Assembly: GCA_003526375.1 (NCBI GenBank)
Contig: DPDG01000030.1
Coordinates: 1 to 13,511 of the forward strand
From: Lentisphaeria bacterium
GTDB taxonomy: Bacteria > Verrucomicrobiota > Lentisphaeria > Victivallales > UBA1829
Reading direction: 5' to 3'
DNA: 13,511 nt
Part shown: positions 1-7,547 of the stretch, piece by piece
Position numbering within the stretch: the stretch's first letter is position 1
Layout: the number at the start of each line of letters is the position of its first letter
Program-made: the position numbers and the translations under genes
The notes under the pieces: generated by a model
Told to the model about the DNA's origin: nothing
Database searches by the model: none
What the model saw: only the letters and a program-made list of their open reading frames with translations

Positions 1-197
1 GCAGTTGGATCGCGGCAGATGCAACGTACCCACACCATATTTCTTCAGAAGGAGTCAATGGGATTTCCCCAGGGAAATTCCGTAAAAAAATGAATAAAAA
101 AGCCGGAATCATTTGTAATATTCAAAAAACGGTGGTAGTTTATACGGTTTTCGTGTCATTATGACAAAACAAAAAACATAGATGAAAGGTTACAGAA
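1..197. other. Leader region upstream of tyrS, no recognised gene
   Basis: No real gene is seen here. Two tiny open frames exist. The first (58-93, 11 codons) has a good AGAAGGAG Shine-Dalgarno just upstream. It overlaps by ATGA a second one (90-164, 24 codons, one Tyr codon). Positions 61-80 form an imperfect inverted repeat (GGATTTCCC against GGGAAATTCC) without a following T run, so it is not a convincing terminator. I see neither a T-box nor another known riboswitch fold, and no promoter with both hexamers at good spacing. Segments 1-26 and 70-84 recur near 9065 and 9276. Confidence 0.5.
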
Positions 198-1466
198 ATG
201 TCGTCGTGCCCATTTGAGGATCTGAAAGTCCGGGGGTTCATTTACCAGAACACTTCCGAAGATGCAATCAAGAAACTTCTCTCGGAGGAAAAGGTCTATT
301 ATTATGTGGGATTCGACCCCACCGGCGACAGTCTTCATGTCGGACATCTTCTCCCTGTCATGGCGATGCGCCGTCTTCAGCAGGCAGGGCATGTTCCCAT
401 CGTCATGGTCGGCGGCGCAACCGGGCAGATCGGCGATCCCTCCGGCAAGAGCGAGGCGCGCGTGATTCTCTCCAAAGAAGTCGTTGCGCATAATGCGGAG
501 TGCATCCGCAAGCAGCTCTCCCGCTTCATCTCCGAAGACAACGCCATTTTCGTGAACAACGCGGAGTGGTTCAACAATATGTTCTACCTCGATTTCCTGC
601 GCGATATCGGCTCCAAGTTCAGCGTCAACAAAATGCTGACTGCGGAATCCGTCAAAATGCGCCTTGAAACGGGGCTTTCCTTCCTTGAGTTCAACTATAT
701 GATCCTTCAGGCGTATGATTTTTATATGCTCAACAAGAAGTTCGGCTGCAAACTCGAAATGGGCGGTCAGGACCAATGGGGCAACATTGTGGCGGGAACG
801 GAACTCGTCCGCAGACTCTCCCAGCAGGAGGTTCACGGAATCACGATGCCGCTTCTCATCAACAGCAGCACCGGGCAGAAGTTCGGCAAATCCGTCGGCG
901 GCGCGGTCTGGCTTGACAAGAACAAGACATCCGTATTCGACTATTATCAGTTCTGGCGCAATACGGATGATGCCGATGTGCAGAAATTGATGCTCTACTT
1001 CACCGCACTTCCCGTTGACGAGATCCGGAACATCTGTTCCGCATCCATCAACCGCGCAAAGGAAATTCTTGCATTTGAAGCCACGGCTCTCGCCCACAGC
1101 GGGGAAGAGGCGGCAAAGGCATATCTCGCCGCGGGAGCGAAGTTCGGATTTTCCGATAAGGAAAACAAAATACCGACCTCCAGTGCAATCGCAAAAATCA
1201 ATACGGATGAAGCGGTGATCGACGACCTGCCGACTTATGAACTGACTCTGCCGGCGGAAGGCATCTGGTTCCCGAAACTGATGGCGGAAGCAGGCCTCTG
1301 CAAGTCCAACGGCGAAGCGCGCAGGCTGATTCAGGGCGGCGGCGCCTACCTGAATGACCAGCGGATCAGCGATCCCGATTTCACGGCAAAAGCCGCGGAC
1401 TTCCCGAATGGTTCCGCCATCGTGAAAGCCGGCAAAAAGAACATCAAGCGCATTGTGCTGAAATAA
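198..1466 (+). CDS. tyrS: Tyrosyl-tRNA synthetase
   Basis: Class I aminoacyl-tRNA synthetase that activates tyrosine with ATP and loads it onto tRNA-Tyr in the cytoplasm. The 422-residue length is normal for bacterial TyrS. Visible family marks are the HIGH-type motif HVGH (47-50) in the context DPTGDSLHVGHL, the tyrosine-pocket region with YMILQAYD (167-174) and GGQDQWGN (189-196), and the KMSKS-type loop KFGKS (228-232). The C-terminal part (about 353-415) looks like an S4 RNA-binding domain (EAGLCKSNGEARRLI, then GGAYLND). The start at 198 is supported by AAAGG at 185-189, eight bases upstream. The gene stands alone and is closed by a hairpin terminator. Nothing is missing, and this is the most secure call in the window. 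Confidence 0.98.
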   Translation: MSSCPFEDLKVRGFIYQNTSEDAIKKLLSEEKVYYYVGFDPTGDSLHVGHLLPVMAMRRLQQAGHVPIVMVGGATGQIGDPSGKSEARVILSKEVVAHNAECIRKQLSRFISEDNAIFVNNAEWFNNMFYLDFLRDIGSKFSVNKMLTAESVKMRLETGLSFLEFNYMILQAYDFYMLNKKFGCKLEMGGQDQWGNIVAGTELVRRLSQQEVHGITMPLLINSSTGQKFGKSVGGAVWLDKNKTSVFDYYQFWRNTDDADVQKLMLYFTALPVDEIRNICSASINRAKEILAFEATALAHSGEEAAKAYLAAGAKFGFSDKENKIPTSSAIAKINTDEAVIDDLPTYELTLPAEGIWFPKLMAEAGLCKSNGEARRLIQGGGAYLNDQRISDPDFTAKAADFPNGSAIVKAGKKNIKRIVLK

Positions 1467-1490
1467 TTTTCAAATTTCAGAATCTTCAGA

Positions 1491-1516
1491 GCCTCCCGGA
1501 GTTCCGGGAGGCTTTT
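1491..1516 (+). terminator. Rho-independent terminator of tyrS
   Basis: Perfect 9-bp GC-rich stem: GCCTCCCGG (1491-1499), loop AGTT, CCGGGAGGC (1504-1512), followed by four T residues. It starts 24 bases after the tyrS stop. Confidence 0.9.
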
Positions 1517-1594
1517 CCATCTCTGCTGTCCAAAGGAAACACGGGCGAATCCGTTTTCCCTCCCCTTCCCCATCCGAAACTTGCTGCTTGAAAC

Positions 1595-1622
1595 TTGAAA
1601 CTCCTGCGAAGCAGGTTATAGT
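1595..1622 (+). promoter_or_regulatory. Sigma70-type promoter for the small gene at 1653
   Basis: TTGAAA (1595-1600) is separated by 16 bases from TATAGT (1617-1622), placing the transcript start near 1629, 24 bases before the ATG. The spacer contains a small inverted repeat, CCTGC-GAA-GCAGG (1603-1615), which could be a regulator site or chance. A perfect TATAAT at 1639-1644 lies too close to the start codon and lacks a matching -35 box. Confidence 0.55.
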
Positions 1623-1652
1623 ATGAGCCATTGGAAAATATAATGAGGGACC

Positions 1653-2024
1653 ATGATACGATTCAGAACACTGATGTTTCTGCTGTCCATGACAGTTCTG
1701 ACAGCGCTTGCCTCCTATTCATTTTTTGAACCGTTCACTCAAGGAAAAATTCCGCAGGCTGTTCTGGATGTCAGCAGCGACACCAATCCGTATGACGACG
1801 ATTTTTTTACGCCGGACAATTCCGGGCTTCGCTCCAGCCGTCTGAAAGAGATGGGCAGGGAACTTCCCTCTTTTCAGGAAACACCGCAGGCAGAGCTTTG
1901 CATCATGGTATTTCCGTCGGAACGGGAACGCATCCCGGCATCTTTTTCAGCTTCAAAATGTGAGATGCTGAAACTGCTCCTTTCCGGCTGCCGGCCGGTG
2001 CGCGCCGGTCCCACCGTCGCCTGA
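1653..2024 (+). CDS. Hypothetical small secreted or membrane-anchored protein
   Basis: I do not recognise this 123-residue protein. It begins with a basic residue pair and a hydrophobic stretch (about residues 7-25, MFLLSMTVLTALASY), which fits a signal peptide or a single membrane anchor. The ALAS sequence could be a signal-peptidase I site. The rest is polar and acidic in the middle (SSDTNPYDDDFFTPDNSG, about 41-58). The C-terminal part is basic and cysteine-containing, with no lipobox, known domain or repeat. GAGGGA (1645-1650) directly precedes the ATG, and a good promoter lies upstream, so the gene is probably real. The ATPase gene starts 65 bases later on the same strand, and no terminator with a T run separates them, so they may be co-transcribed. 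A role linked to the ATPase would be a guess. Confidence 0.6.
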   Translation: MIRFRTLMFLLSMTVLTALASYSFFEPFTQGKIPQAVLDVSSDTNPYDDDFFTPDNSGLRSSRLKEMGRELPSFQETPQAELCIMVFPSERERIPASFSASKCEMLKLLLSGCRPVRAGPTVA

Positions 2025-2089
2025 TCCCGATTTCATTTCTTCCTATTTATTATAACAGACAACCAGACCGGAAAGGTTAATTTCATATC

Positions 2090-4768
2090 ATGACACAGAA
2101 AGCACAATGCGAATATACAGGGCTGAACGATGCGGAAGTGGAGGCAAGCCGTGCGAAACACGGCGTCAACGCCCTGCCCCCGCCGCAACGGACTTCGGCA
2201 TGGAAACTCTTTTTCGAAAAATTCAAGGATCCGATTATCTGCATCCTGCTGGCGGCGGCGGTCATCTCCGCTCTCACAGGAGGCTTTATCGAGGGCGCGG
2301 GCATCATTCTCGCGGTCATTCTTGCAACGGGAATCGCATTCCTGAACGAGTACCGCGCCAATAAGGAGTTCGACATTCTGAACAAGGTTGACGACTCGCT
2401 TCCATTCAAGGCGATCCGCAACGGGGAATTCGTCCAGATTCCGAAACAGGATCTCGTCGTGGACGATATCGTGTTTCTGGAAACAGGCGAAGAAGTGCCC
2501 GCGGATTCGCAGGTTCTTTCCGCTGTCAATCTGCATGTGGATCAGTCGAAGTTCACCGGCGAACCGGAGCCTGTTCCCAAGATGCCGAAGCAGAACGGCG
2601 AAATACCTGAATCCATGCGCAATGCGACCTATCCCTATGATCAGCTTCTGCGCGGCTCAACCGTTCTTGAAGGCTACGGATATGTGCGGATCACCGCAGT
2701 CGGCGGCAATACGGAAATGGGCAGGACGGCAAGCGCCGCGACGGATATCACCTCCATCGAGACGCCGCTCCAGAAACAGTTGAACCGTCTCGGCAAACTG
2801 ATTGCGATTGTCGGCACGACATTATCTCTGACTCTGCTTGCAATCCTGATTGCACAGGGGCTTTCCAAAGGTTCGCTTCCGGGCTCCTTGTCCGCATATG
2901 CGCAGTGGGAGAACATTCATACGCTTCTGGGGCTGTTCATGATCGCCGTCACGCTGATTGTCGTGGCTGTGCCGGAAGGTCTCGCCATGAGCGTCACGCT
3001 GAGTCTCGCCTACAGTATGCGCCGGATGACCGCAAGCAACTGCCTTGTCCGCAAACTGCATGCCTGTGAAACCATCGGGGCGACGACCGTCATCTGCACG
3101 GATAAGACCGGCACCCTAACCATGAACCAGATGCGCACACGCTCCGTCGATATCCCGTCGCTTCCCGGTATTGAAACGCTGAATCCGGCAGACGAGACGG
3201 CAAAATTCATTGCAGAATCAATCTGCGCAAACTCGACCGCGAATCTTCACGGAGACGATGCGACGCTTGAGATCATCGGGAATCCGACGGAAGGAGCGCT
3301 TCTTGAGTTTGTCCGCCGCAGCGGCTTCCCGTATCAGGAAATCCGTTCCTCGTTCAAGCTGGAGCGTCAGTGGACCTTCACCACGGAAACGAAGATGATG
3401 GCGACGCAGGGCAGTTCCGCGCTTCTGTCCAAACAGCTCCTATATGTCAAGGGGGCGCCGGAAATCGTTCTTTCCAAATGTTCGAAACAGAAATCCGCGG
3501 ACGGTATGCGGGTGTTGACACAGGCGGACCGCGATACCGTCATGGAGAAGCTCTATCAGGCGCAGGGAACCGGATGCCGCACGCTGGCGCTGGCATACCG
3601 GGAAACGGACCGCCTTTACGATGAACTCGCCGATGCCGCACAGGATCTGGTCTATCTCGGTTTCGTCAGCATTGCCGATCCTGTCCGCCCGGAAGTTCCG
3701 GCGGCGGTTCAGGCATGCCGCGACGCAGGAATCCAGATCAAGGTCGTAACCGGCGACACTCCCGGAACGGCATCCGAGATCGGGCGCCGGATCGGGCTCT
3801 GGGATACCCCGCGCCCGCCGGAAGGCACACTCATCGAGGGACGTGATTTTGCGAAACTTTCCGAAGCGGAAACCCAGAAGGAAGTGGAACCGCTCCGGCT
3901 GATCGCGCGGGCGCGCCCGGATGACAAGATGAAGCTTGTCAAGGCGCTTCAGGCAAATAACGAAGTCGTGGCTGTAACGGGCGACGGCACAAACGACGCT
4001 CCCGCATTGAACTATGCGAATGTCGGTATCGCGATGGGCAAAACCGGAACTGCGATTGCGCGCGAAGCCTCGGACATCATATTGCTGGACGATTCATTCG
4101 GCAGTATTGTCAAAGCGGTTCTCTGGGGACGCTCGCTCTACCTCAATATCCAGCGTTTTCTTGTGTTCCAGCTCACGATCAACGTTGCGGCGGTCGGCAT
4201 TGCCCTGCTGGGGCCGTTCATCGGAATCTCCCTGCCGCTGACCGTCATCCAGATGCTCTGGATCAACCTCATCATGGATACGATGGCGGCGCTTGCGCTT
4301 GCGACCGAAGCGCCGAACCCGGAACTGATGAAGCGTCCGCCGCGCGATCCCGATGCATTCATCGTCACGAAGAAAATGGCGTTGGACATTTTCATTACTG
4401 CGGCGGTATTCATCGGAATCTTCATCTGGTATGTGTTCACGCATACGGACAAGAGCGGAGTCTCTGCGGAAAACAAATGTATCATTTTCAGCGGTTTTGT
4501 AATGCTCCAGTTCTGGAACCTGCTGAATGTGAAATGCTTCGGAACGAAGCGTTCGGTTTTTGCCGCATGGAGCGAAAATCCGACTTTCTGGATTATTGCC
4601 GCGATTATTCCTGTCGGGCAAATCCTGATTACGCAGTTCGGCGGAAAGATGTTCGGGACGGTTCCGCTGAATTTGAATCAGTGGCTTTCCCTGATCGGAT
4701 TCAGCGCATTGATCCTTGTGATCGGTGAAATCGTCCGGCTGATTGCCAGAATCAAGGAAAAGGCATGA
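2090..4768 (+). CDS. Calcium-translocating P-type ATPase, PMCA-like (P2B)
   Basis: Membrane pump that uses ATP hydrolysis to export Ca2+ (possibly other divalent ions) through a phospho-aspartate intermediate. The 892 residues carry every core P-type element in order: an N-terminal cation-ATPase domain, actuator TGE (156-158), M4 PEGL (295-298), phosphorylation site DKTGTLT with D338, nucleotide-binding KGAPE (454-458), VTGD (553-556) and hinge TGDGTNDAP (630-638). The M5-M6 segment with QMLWINLIMDT and ALATEAP is typical of PMCA-like pumps and not of SERCA or heavy-metal types. About ten membrane helices are expected. There is no long C-terminal autoinhibitory tail. The residue after PEGL is Ala (299), where many P2B pumps have Pro. 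The start is supported by GGAAAGG at 2070-2076, a rather long 13 bases upstream. The gene is complete and followed by its own terminator. Confidence 0.93.
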   Translation: MTQKAQCEYTGLNDAEVEASRAKHGVNALPPPQRTSAWKLFFEKFKDPIICILLAAAVISALTGGFIEGAGIILAVILATGIAFLNEYRANKEFDILNKVDDSLPFKAIRNGEFVQIPKQDLVVDDIVFLETGEEVPADSQVLSAVNLHVDQSKFTGEPEPVPKMPKQNGEIPESMRNATYPYDQLLRGSTVLEGYGYVRITAVGGNTEMGRTASAATDITSIETPLQKQLNRLGKLIAIVGTTLSLTLLAILIAQGLSKGSLPGSLSAYAQWENIHTLLGLFMIAVTLIVVAVPEGLAMSVTLSLAYSMRRMTASNCLVRKLHACETIGATTVICTDKTGTLTMNQMRTRSVDIPSLPGIETLNPADETAKFIAESICANSTANLHGDDATLEIIGNPTEGALLEFVRRSGFPYQEIRSSFKLERQWTFTTETKMMATQGSSALLSKQLLYVKGAPEIVLSKCSKQKSADGMRVLTQADRDTVMEKLYQAQGTGCRTLALAYRETDRLYDELADAAQDLVYLGFVSIADPVRPEVPAAVQACRDAGIQIKVVTGDTPGTASEIGRRIGLWDTPRPPEGTLIEGRDFAKLSEAETQKEVEPLRLIARARPDDKMKLVKALQANNEVVAVTGDGTNDAPALNYANVGIAMGKTGTAIAREASDIILLDDSFGSIVKAVLWGRSLYLNIQRFLVFQLTINVAAVGIALLGPFIGISLPLTVIQMLWINLIMDTMAALALATEAPNPELMKRPPRDPDAFIVTKKMALDIFITAAVFIGIFIWYVFTHTDKSGVSAENKCIIFSGFVMLQFWNLLNVKCFGTKRSVFAAWSENPTFWIIAAIIPVGQILITQFGGKMFGTVPLNLNQWLSLIGFSALILVIGEIVRLIARIKEKA

Positions 4769-4774
4769 GTTCCG

Positions 4775-4806
4775 CTCCCGTCCGCATTGCCGGGCGGGAG
4801 TTTTTT
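4775..4806 (+). terminator. Rho-independent terminator of the ATPase gene
   Basis: A 10-bp stem CTCCCGTCCG (4775-4784) pairs with CGGGCGGGAG (4791-4800), with one G-T wobble and a six-base loop. Six T residues follow. It starts six bases after the ATPase stop codon. Confidence 0.92.
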
Positions 4807-4850
4807 CATGATGCCGGTTCCTGAAAATTGAAGCTGTGACGGATTTGCAA

Positions 4851-4878
4851 TTCAACGGGAAGAAGGCTAACTTATATT
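4851..4878 (+). promoter_or_regulatory. Possible promoter of the hydrolase pseudogene
   Basis: TTCAAC (4851-4856), 16 bases, then TATATT (4873-4878) within the AT-rich stretch 4871-4885. The -35 match is weak. Transcription would start about 55 bases before the ATG at 4940. It is listed because a terminator closes the preceding gene, so the hydrolase needs its own promoter. Confidence 0.3.
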
Positions 4879-4939
4879 ATAAAAATGCCAGGAACGAGGT
4901 CAAAAATACAACAATAAACCAATGGGGTTATAAAACAAG

Positions 4940-6181
4940 ATGATGAATCAACTGACAAAAACAATCATGCTTATCGCCTCCGTCGCGATCATCACCACGG
5001 GTTGCCAATCGGTCCCGGACGCACCGTAAAAGGCGGAAACGACTTTTGCGAAAGACGCATTGATGCCTTTCGTCCAAAGCGGACAGCTCCCCGGCGCAAT
5101 CAATGTTTTTTATAAAAACGGCATTCAGGAGACAACCTGTGTCGGATATGCCGATGTGGCGGCAAAACGTCCCATCACGATGAACGATGTTTATATGCAG
5201 TGCTCGCAGACCAAGGGATTTTGCGGAGTGACCATTGCAATGCTGATTGAAGAAGGCAAAATTTCTCTGGACGATCCCGTCTCCAAATATTTGCCGGAAT
5301 TCAGGGAACTCTGGGTTTTGAAATCCAATCAGGATGGAGTAAAAACACTTGTCAAAGCCAAAAACACGCTTACCATCCGTATGGTCATGAACCATACCGG
5401 AGGTTTTCCGTTTGAAATCTGCGCGAAGCAGGGGAACATCAAGGGCGGCGGCTGGAGCGGCGGCGCACCGATCCGCCAGACGGCGGCTATTGCCGCAGCC
5501 TCTCCTCTGCTGTTTGAACCCGGTACAAAAGTGCAGTATTCCAACACCGGCATCGATATCGGCGCCGCCATCGTCGAGGTGGTGACGGGACAGCGTTGGG
5601 AAGATTTCCTCTAGGAACGGGTTTTGATTCCTCTCGGCATGAACTCCAGTTCATTCCGCCCGACAGACCGGCAGTTGGAGACACAGGTCGAGATGTATGA
5701 CTGCGTGAAAGATGCACCGGCAAAATACCGGAGACAGAATAATATGCAGCAGCGCCCCTACAACGGCCCGAATGTCTTTGCGTCGGCGGGCGCGGGACTC
5801 TGGACAACAGCAAACGATCAGTTGAAGTTCTATAAGATGCTGATGAATCTCGGCGTGGGAGATAACGGCGCAAGGATTCTCAAGGAGGAGACCGTCAGGG
5901 AACTGCTGGCAAAATCAACCCGCCCGAAAGGAATGGGAGGCTATTCCCTCGGACTGACCGCTCCGGAAGAAGATCAGGAAAATTCCTGGTTCGGGCACGG
6001 CGGCGCATGGGGGACGAACTGCATGGTGAACTGGCACCGTAAGGAATTGAAGTTGTGGGTCGTGCAGCTCTGCGGACAACCGCGTCCCTGGGATAAAGCC
6101 CGTGCAGCGGCGGAGAAAAAATTCTTCCAATATGTGATTGACAACACGGCTGCGGATGCCTATACCGGCCGTACCAGATAA
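4940..6181 (+). pseudogene. Beta-lactamase family serine hydrolase lipoprotein, two in-frame stops
   Basis: Read straight through, this is one 413-codon gene of the class C beta-lactamase/DD-peptidase-like serine hydrolases, a family that includes esterases and peptidases. It opens with a lipoprotein signal peptide (hydrophobic 8-19, lipobox ITTGC with Cys22). The three active-site motifs are intact: SQTK (S89, K92), YSN (200-202) and HGG (353-355). The frame is broken by TAA at 5027-5029 (codon 30, just after the lipobox) and TAG at 5612-5614 (codon 225, in WEDFL-stop-ERVLIPLGMNSS, normally continuous in this family). No frameshift is seen, and each stop is one base away from a sense codon such as GAA, CAG or AAG. 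The TAG falls between the second and third motifs, so neither half alone has a whole active site. Restart at ATG 5060 lacks a good Shine-Dalgarno. Recent inactivation, assembly error or readthrough are the options; I favour a young pseudogene. Confidence 0.85.
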
Positions 6182-6200
6182 TCACTGGAATTGATTTCTT

Positions 6201-6243
6201 AACGGTATTTTGTGACTGACGCTTCACAAAATACCGTTTTTTT
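6201..6243 (+). terminator. Rho-independent terminator after the hydrolase pseudogene
   Basis: Perfect 15-bp stem: AACGGTATTTTGTGA (6201-6215) with TCACAAAATACCGTT (6224-6238), eight-base loop, and a run of seven T residues at 6237-6243. It faces the converging minus-strand operon. On that strand the hairpin lacks a T run, so it is probably one-directional. Confidence 0.93.
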
Positions 6244-6265
6244 GCATCTCATTTCATCTTGTGGA

Positions 6266-6574
6266 TCATTCTGAAAAATCGTTCTTCCGCTCCAGCTCAG
6301 CGAGAATCATTTCAACCGGAGTCAGGTATTTCTTTTTGTTATTGCAGTCCTTGCAACAGGGAACGATATTGCCTTTATTGGAACGTCCGCCGCGGGCAAC
6401 GGGAACGACATGATCCATGCTTAACTCCTCCGGCTTGAATTTTTTGCCGCAGTAGTGGCAGATTCCCTTGTCAAGCAGGCTGCGCCACCATGCGCTTTTC
6501 CGCAGTTCCCTCGCCTTTTCCCGTTCCCGGGCAATGTGCTTCGGGTCTTTCTGTATATCAATCCAATCCGACAT
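6266..6574 (-). CDS. Small HNH endonuclease-domain protein
   Basis: A 102-residue protein whose C-terminal two thirds is an HNH nuclease fold with a zinc site: CHYC (C39, C42), the catalytic-type MDHVVPVARGG (D54, H55), N69 in KGNIVPCC, then CCKDCNNKK (C73, C74, C77). The N-terminal 35 residues are highly charged and helical-looking (KHIAREREKARELRKS). Such proteins cut or nick DNA, but the substrate of this small class is generally unknown. The start at 6574 is chosen because CGGGAG lies just upstream and the preceding UbiA-like gene stops two bases before. An upstream in-frame ATG at 6598 would overlap that gene. It is the last gene of a three-gene minus-strand operon with tatD. A shared DNA-repair role is possible but not shown. 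A much longer frame running back into the UbiA-like gene is a shadow. Confidence 0.85.
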   Translation of the reverse strand: MSDWIDIQKDPKHIAREREKARELRKSAWWRSLLDKGICHYCGKKFKPEELSMDHVVPVARGGRSNKGNIVPCCKDCNNKKKYLTPVEMILAELERKNDFSE

Positions 6575-6576
6575 GT

Positions 6577-7542
6577 TCAGCTCCCGTAAAATTTCCATGA
6601 CGCCAGGCGCGCCAAAGGAAGACAACAGGCAACCGCAATTCCCAGAGAAAGAGAAAACGACAGTATGACGGCACACTGGACTAGAATCAATGTCCGTATC
6701 AGGAAACCGATTTTCTTTTGAACGGCAGCGGGTTCCAACATTCTTCCAAATGCAAACCATGCACCCGCCGATGCTCCGAAAAAAAGCAGGAGAAGGAGAA
6801 GCCCCGGCAGCATGATTATATCCAGTTCGCCGGCGGAAGAAACTCTGCCGGAGGCTGTCATGGAAATTGCGCAGGAAGGGGTGGACGACAAAATCCGGAG
6901 ACCGGCGGCAAGCGCCATCAGAAGCGCTCCGGCAGGAATGAAAATGCGCCCCGGACGGGATTTCAATGTCTCCGTTTCGCGCCGTGCGACCAGAGTGATT
7001 CCAAGAATAAAAAGAAACATTCCTGCGGCATACAACGCACACAGCATCATGTCCGGGAAGGGAATTTCCGGATAGACGGCGGCGACACCGATCCCGAAAC
7101 TGAACACGCGGCAAAGCCCCATCAGCGCTGAACTCAACAATGCGGACTTGCGGCCGCAATAGTTATAAAGCAGAATCACGACCAGAAGCAGCATCATGCC
7201 GAAACAGGCGCCATGCCCGGCAAAAGAAGTCAGCTCCAATGCGACGATACAGAGCACGACCGCCGCAATAGACGCCTCCTTCATTGAAATTTCACCCGAC
7301 GGAAGCGGACGCGCCGGACGTTCCGCCGTATCCGTTTTCAGGTCGGCAATATCATTGGTCACCAGCCCGAAAGCATAGGCGCACAACGCGGCAACCGCCA
7401 GATAGCCGATCTTTTCCGGATCAGACGCTCCTCCTGCAATCAAAAAACCGCAGACGGGGTCCCACGGGGCTGTGAAAAGGTTCGGGAGACGCAAAAGCCG
7501 TCCCCATGCGCACAGCTTTCCGGTAAACGTCATTTCGCTCAT
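6577..7542 (-). CDS. UbiA-family prenyltransferase-like membrane protein (EboC/SCO3242-like)
   Basis: Polytopic membrane protein of 321 residues with about eight or nine hydrophobic helices. The first aspartate-rich motif of UbiA prenyltransferases is clear: NDIADLKTD (63-71) followed by RPARPLPSG (75-83). UbiA enzymes move a prenyl group from a diphosphate to an acceptor ring or lipid, with Mg2+ held by two Asp motifs. Here the place where the second Asp motif would be expected, after the hydrophobic segment ending GITLVARRETE, has no DxxxD. That ending resembles the EboC/SCO3242-like branch, whose substrate is poorly defined, so I would not call this a quinone enzyme. The start at 7542 has AAAAGGAG upstream and lies five bases after the tatD stop. 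The gene ends two bases before the HNH gene. Co-transcription of all three is nearly certain. Confidence 0.8.
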   Translation of the reverse strand: MSEMTFTGKLCAWGRLLRLPNLFTAPWDPVCGFLIAGGASDPEKIGYLAVAALCAYAFGLVTNDIADLKTDTAERPARPLPSGEISMKEASIAAVVLCIVALELTSFAGHGACFGMMLLLVVILLYNYCGRKSALLSSALMGLCRVFSFGIGVAAVYPEIPFPDMMLCALYAAGMFLFILGITLVARRETETLKSRPGRIFIPAGALLMALAAGLRILSSTPSCAISMTASGRVSSAGELDIIMLPGLLLLLLFFGASAGAWFAFGRMLEPAAVQKKIGFLIRTLILVQCAVILSFSLSLGIAVACCLPLARLASWKFYGS

Positions 7543-7547
7543 TTCAG

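Noticed and set aside
61..84. Terminator-like hairpin in the tyrS leader
   Set aside because: The loop is only two to four bases and an A run follows it in place of a T run, so it does not meet terminator criteria.
159..1097. 312-codon minus-strand frame opposite tyrS
   Set aside because: Antisense shadow of a strongly supported gene, with no family resemblance.
4094..4855. 253-codon minus-strand frame over the ATPase end
   Set aside because: Antisense to the M5-M10 part of the pump and crossing its terminator; the composition is charged and low-information.
6575..7159. Long upstream extension of the HNH frame (to 297 codons)
   Set aside because: It runs antisense-free but out of frame through the UbiA-like gene. 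The HNH start at 6574 has a clean Shine-Dalgarno.
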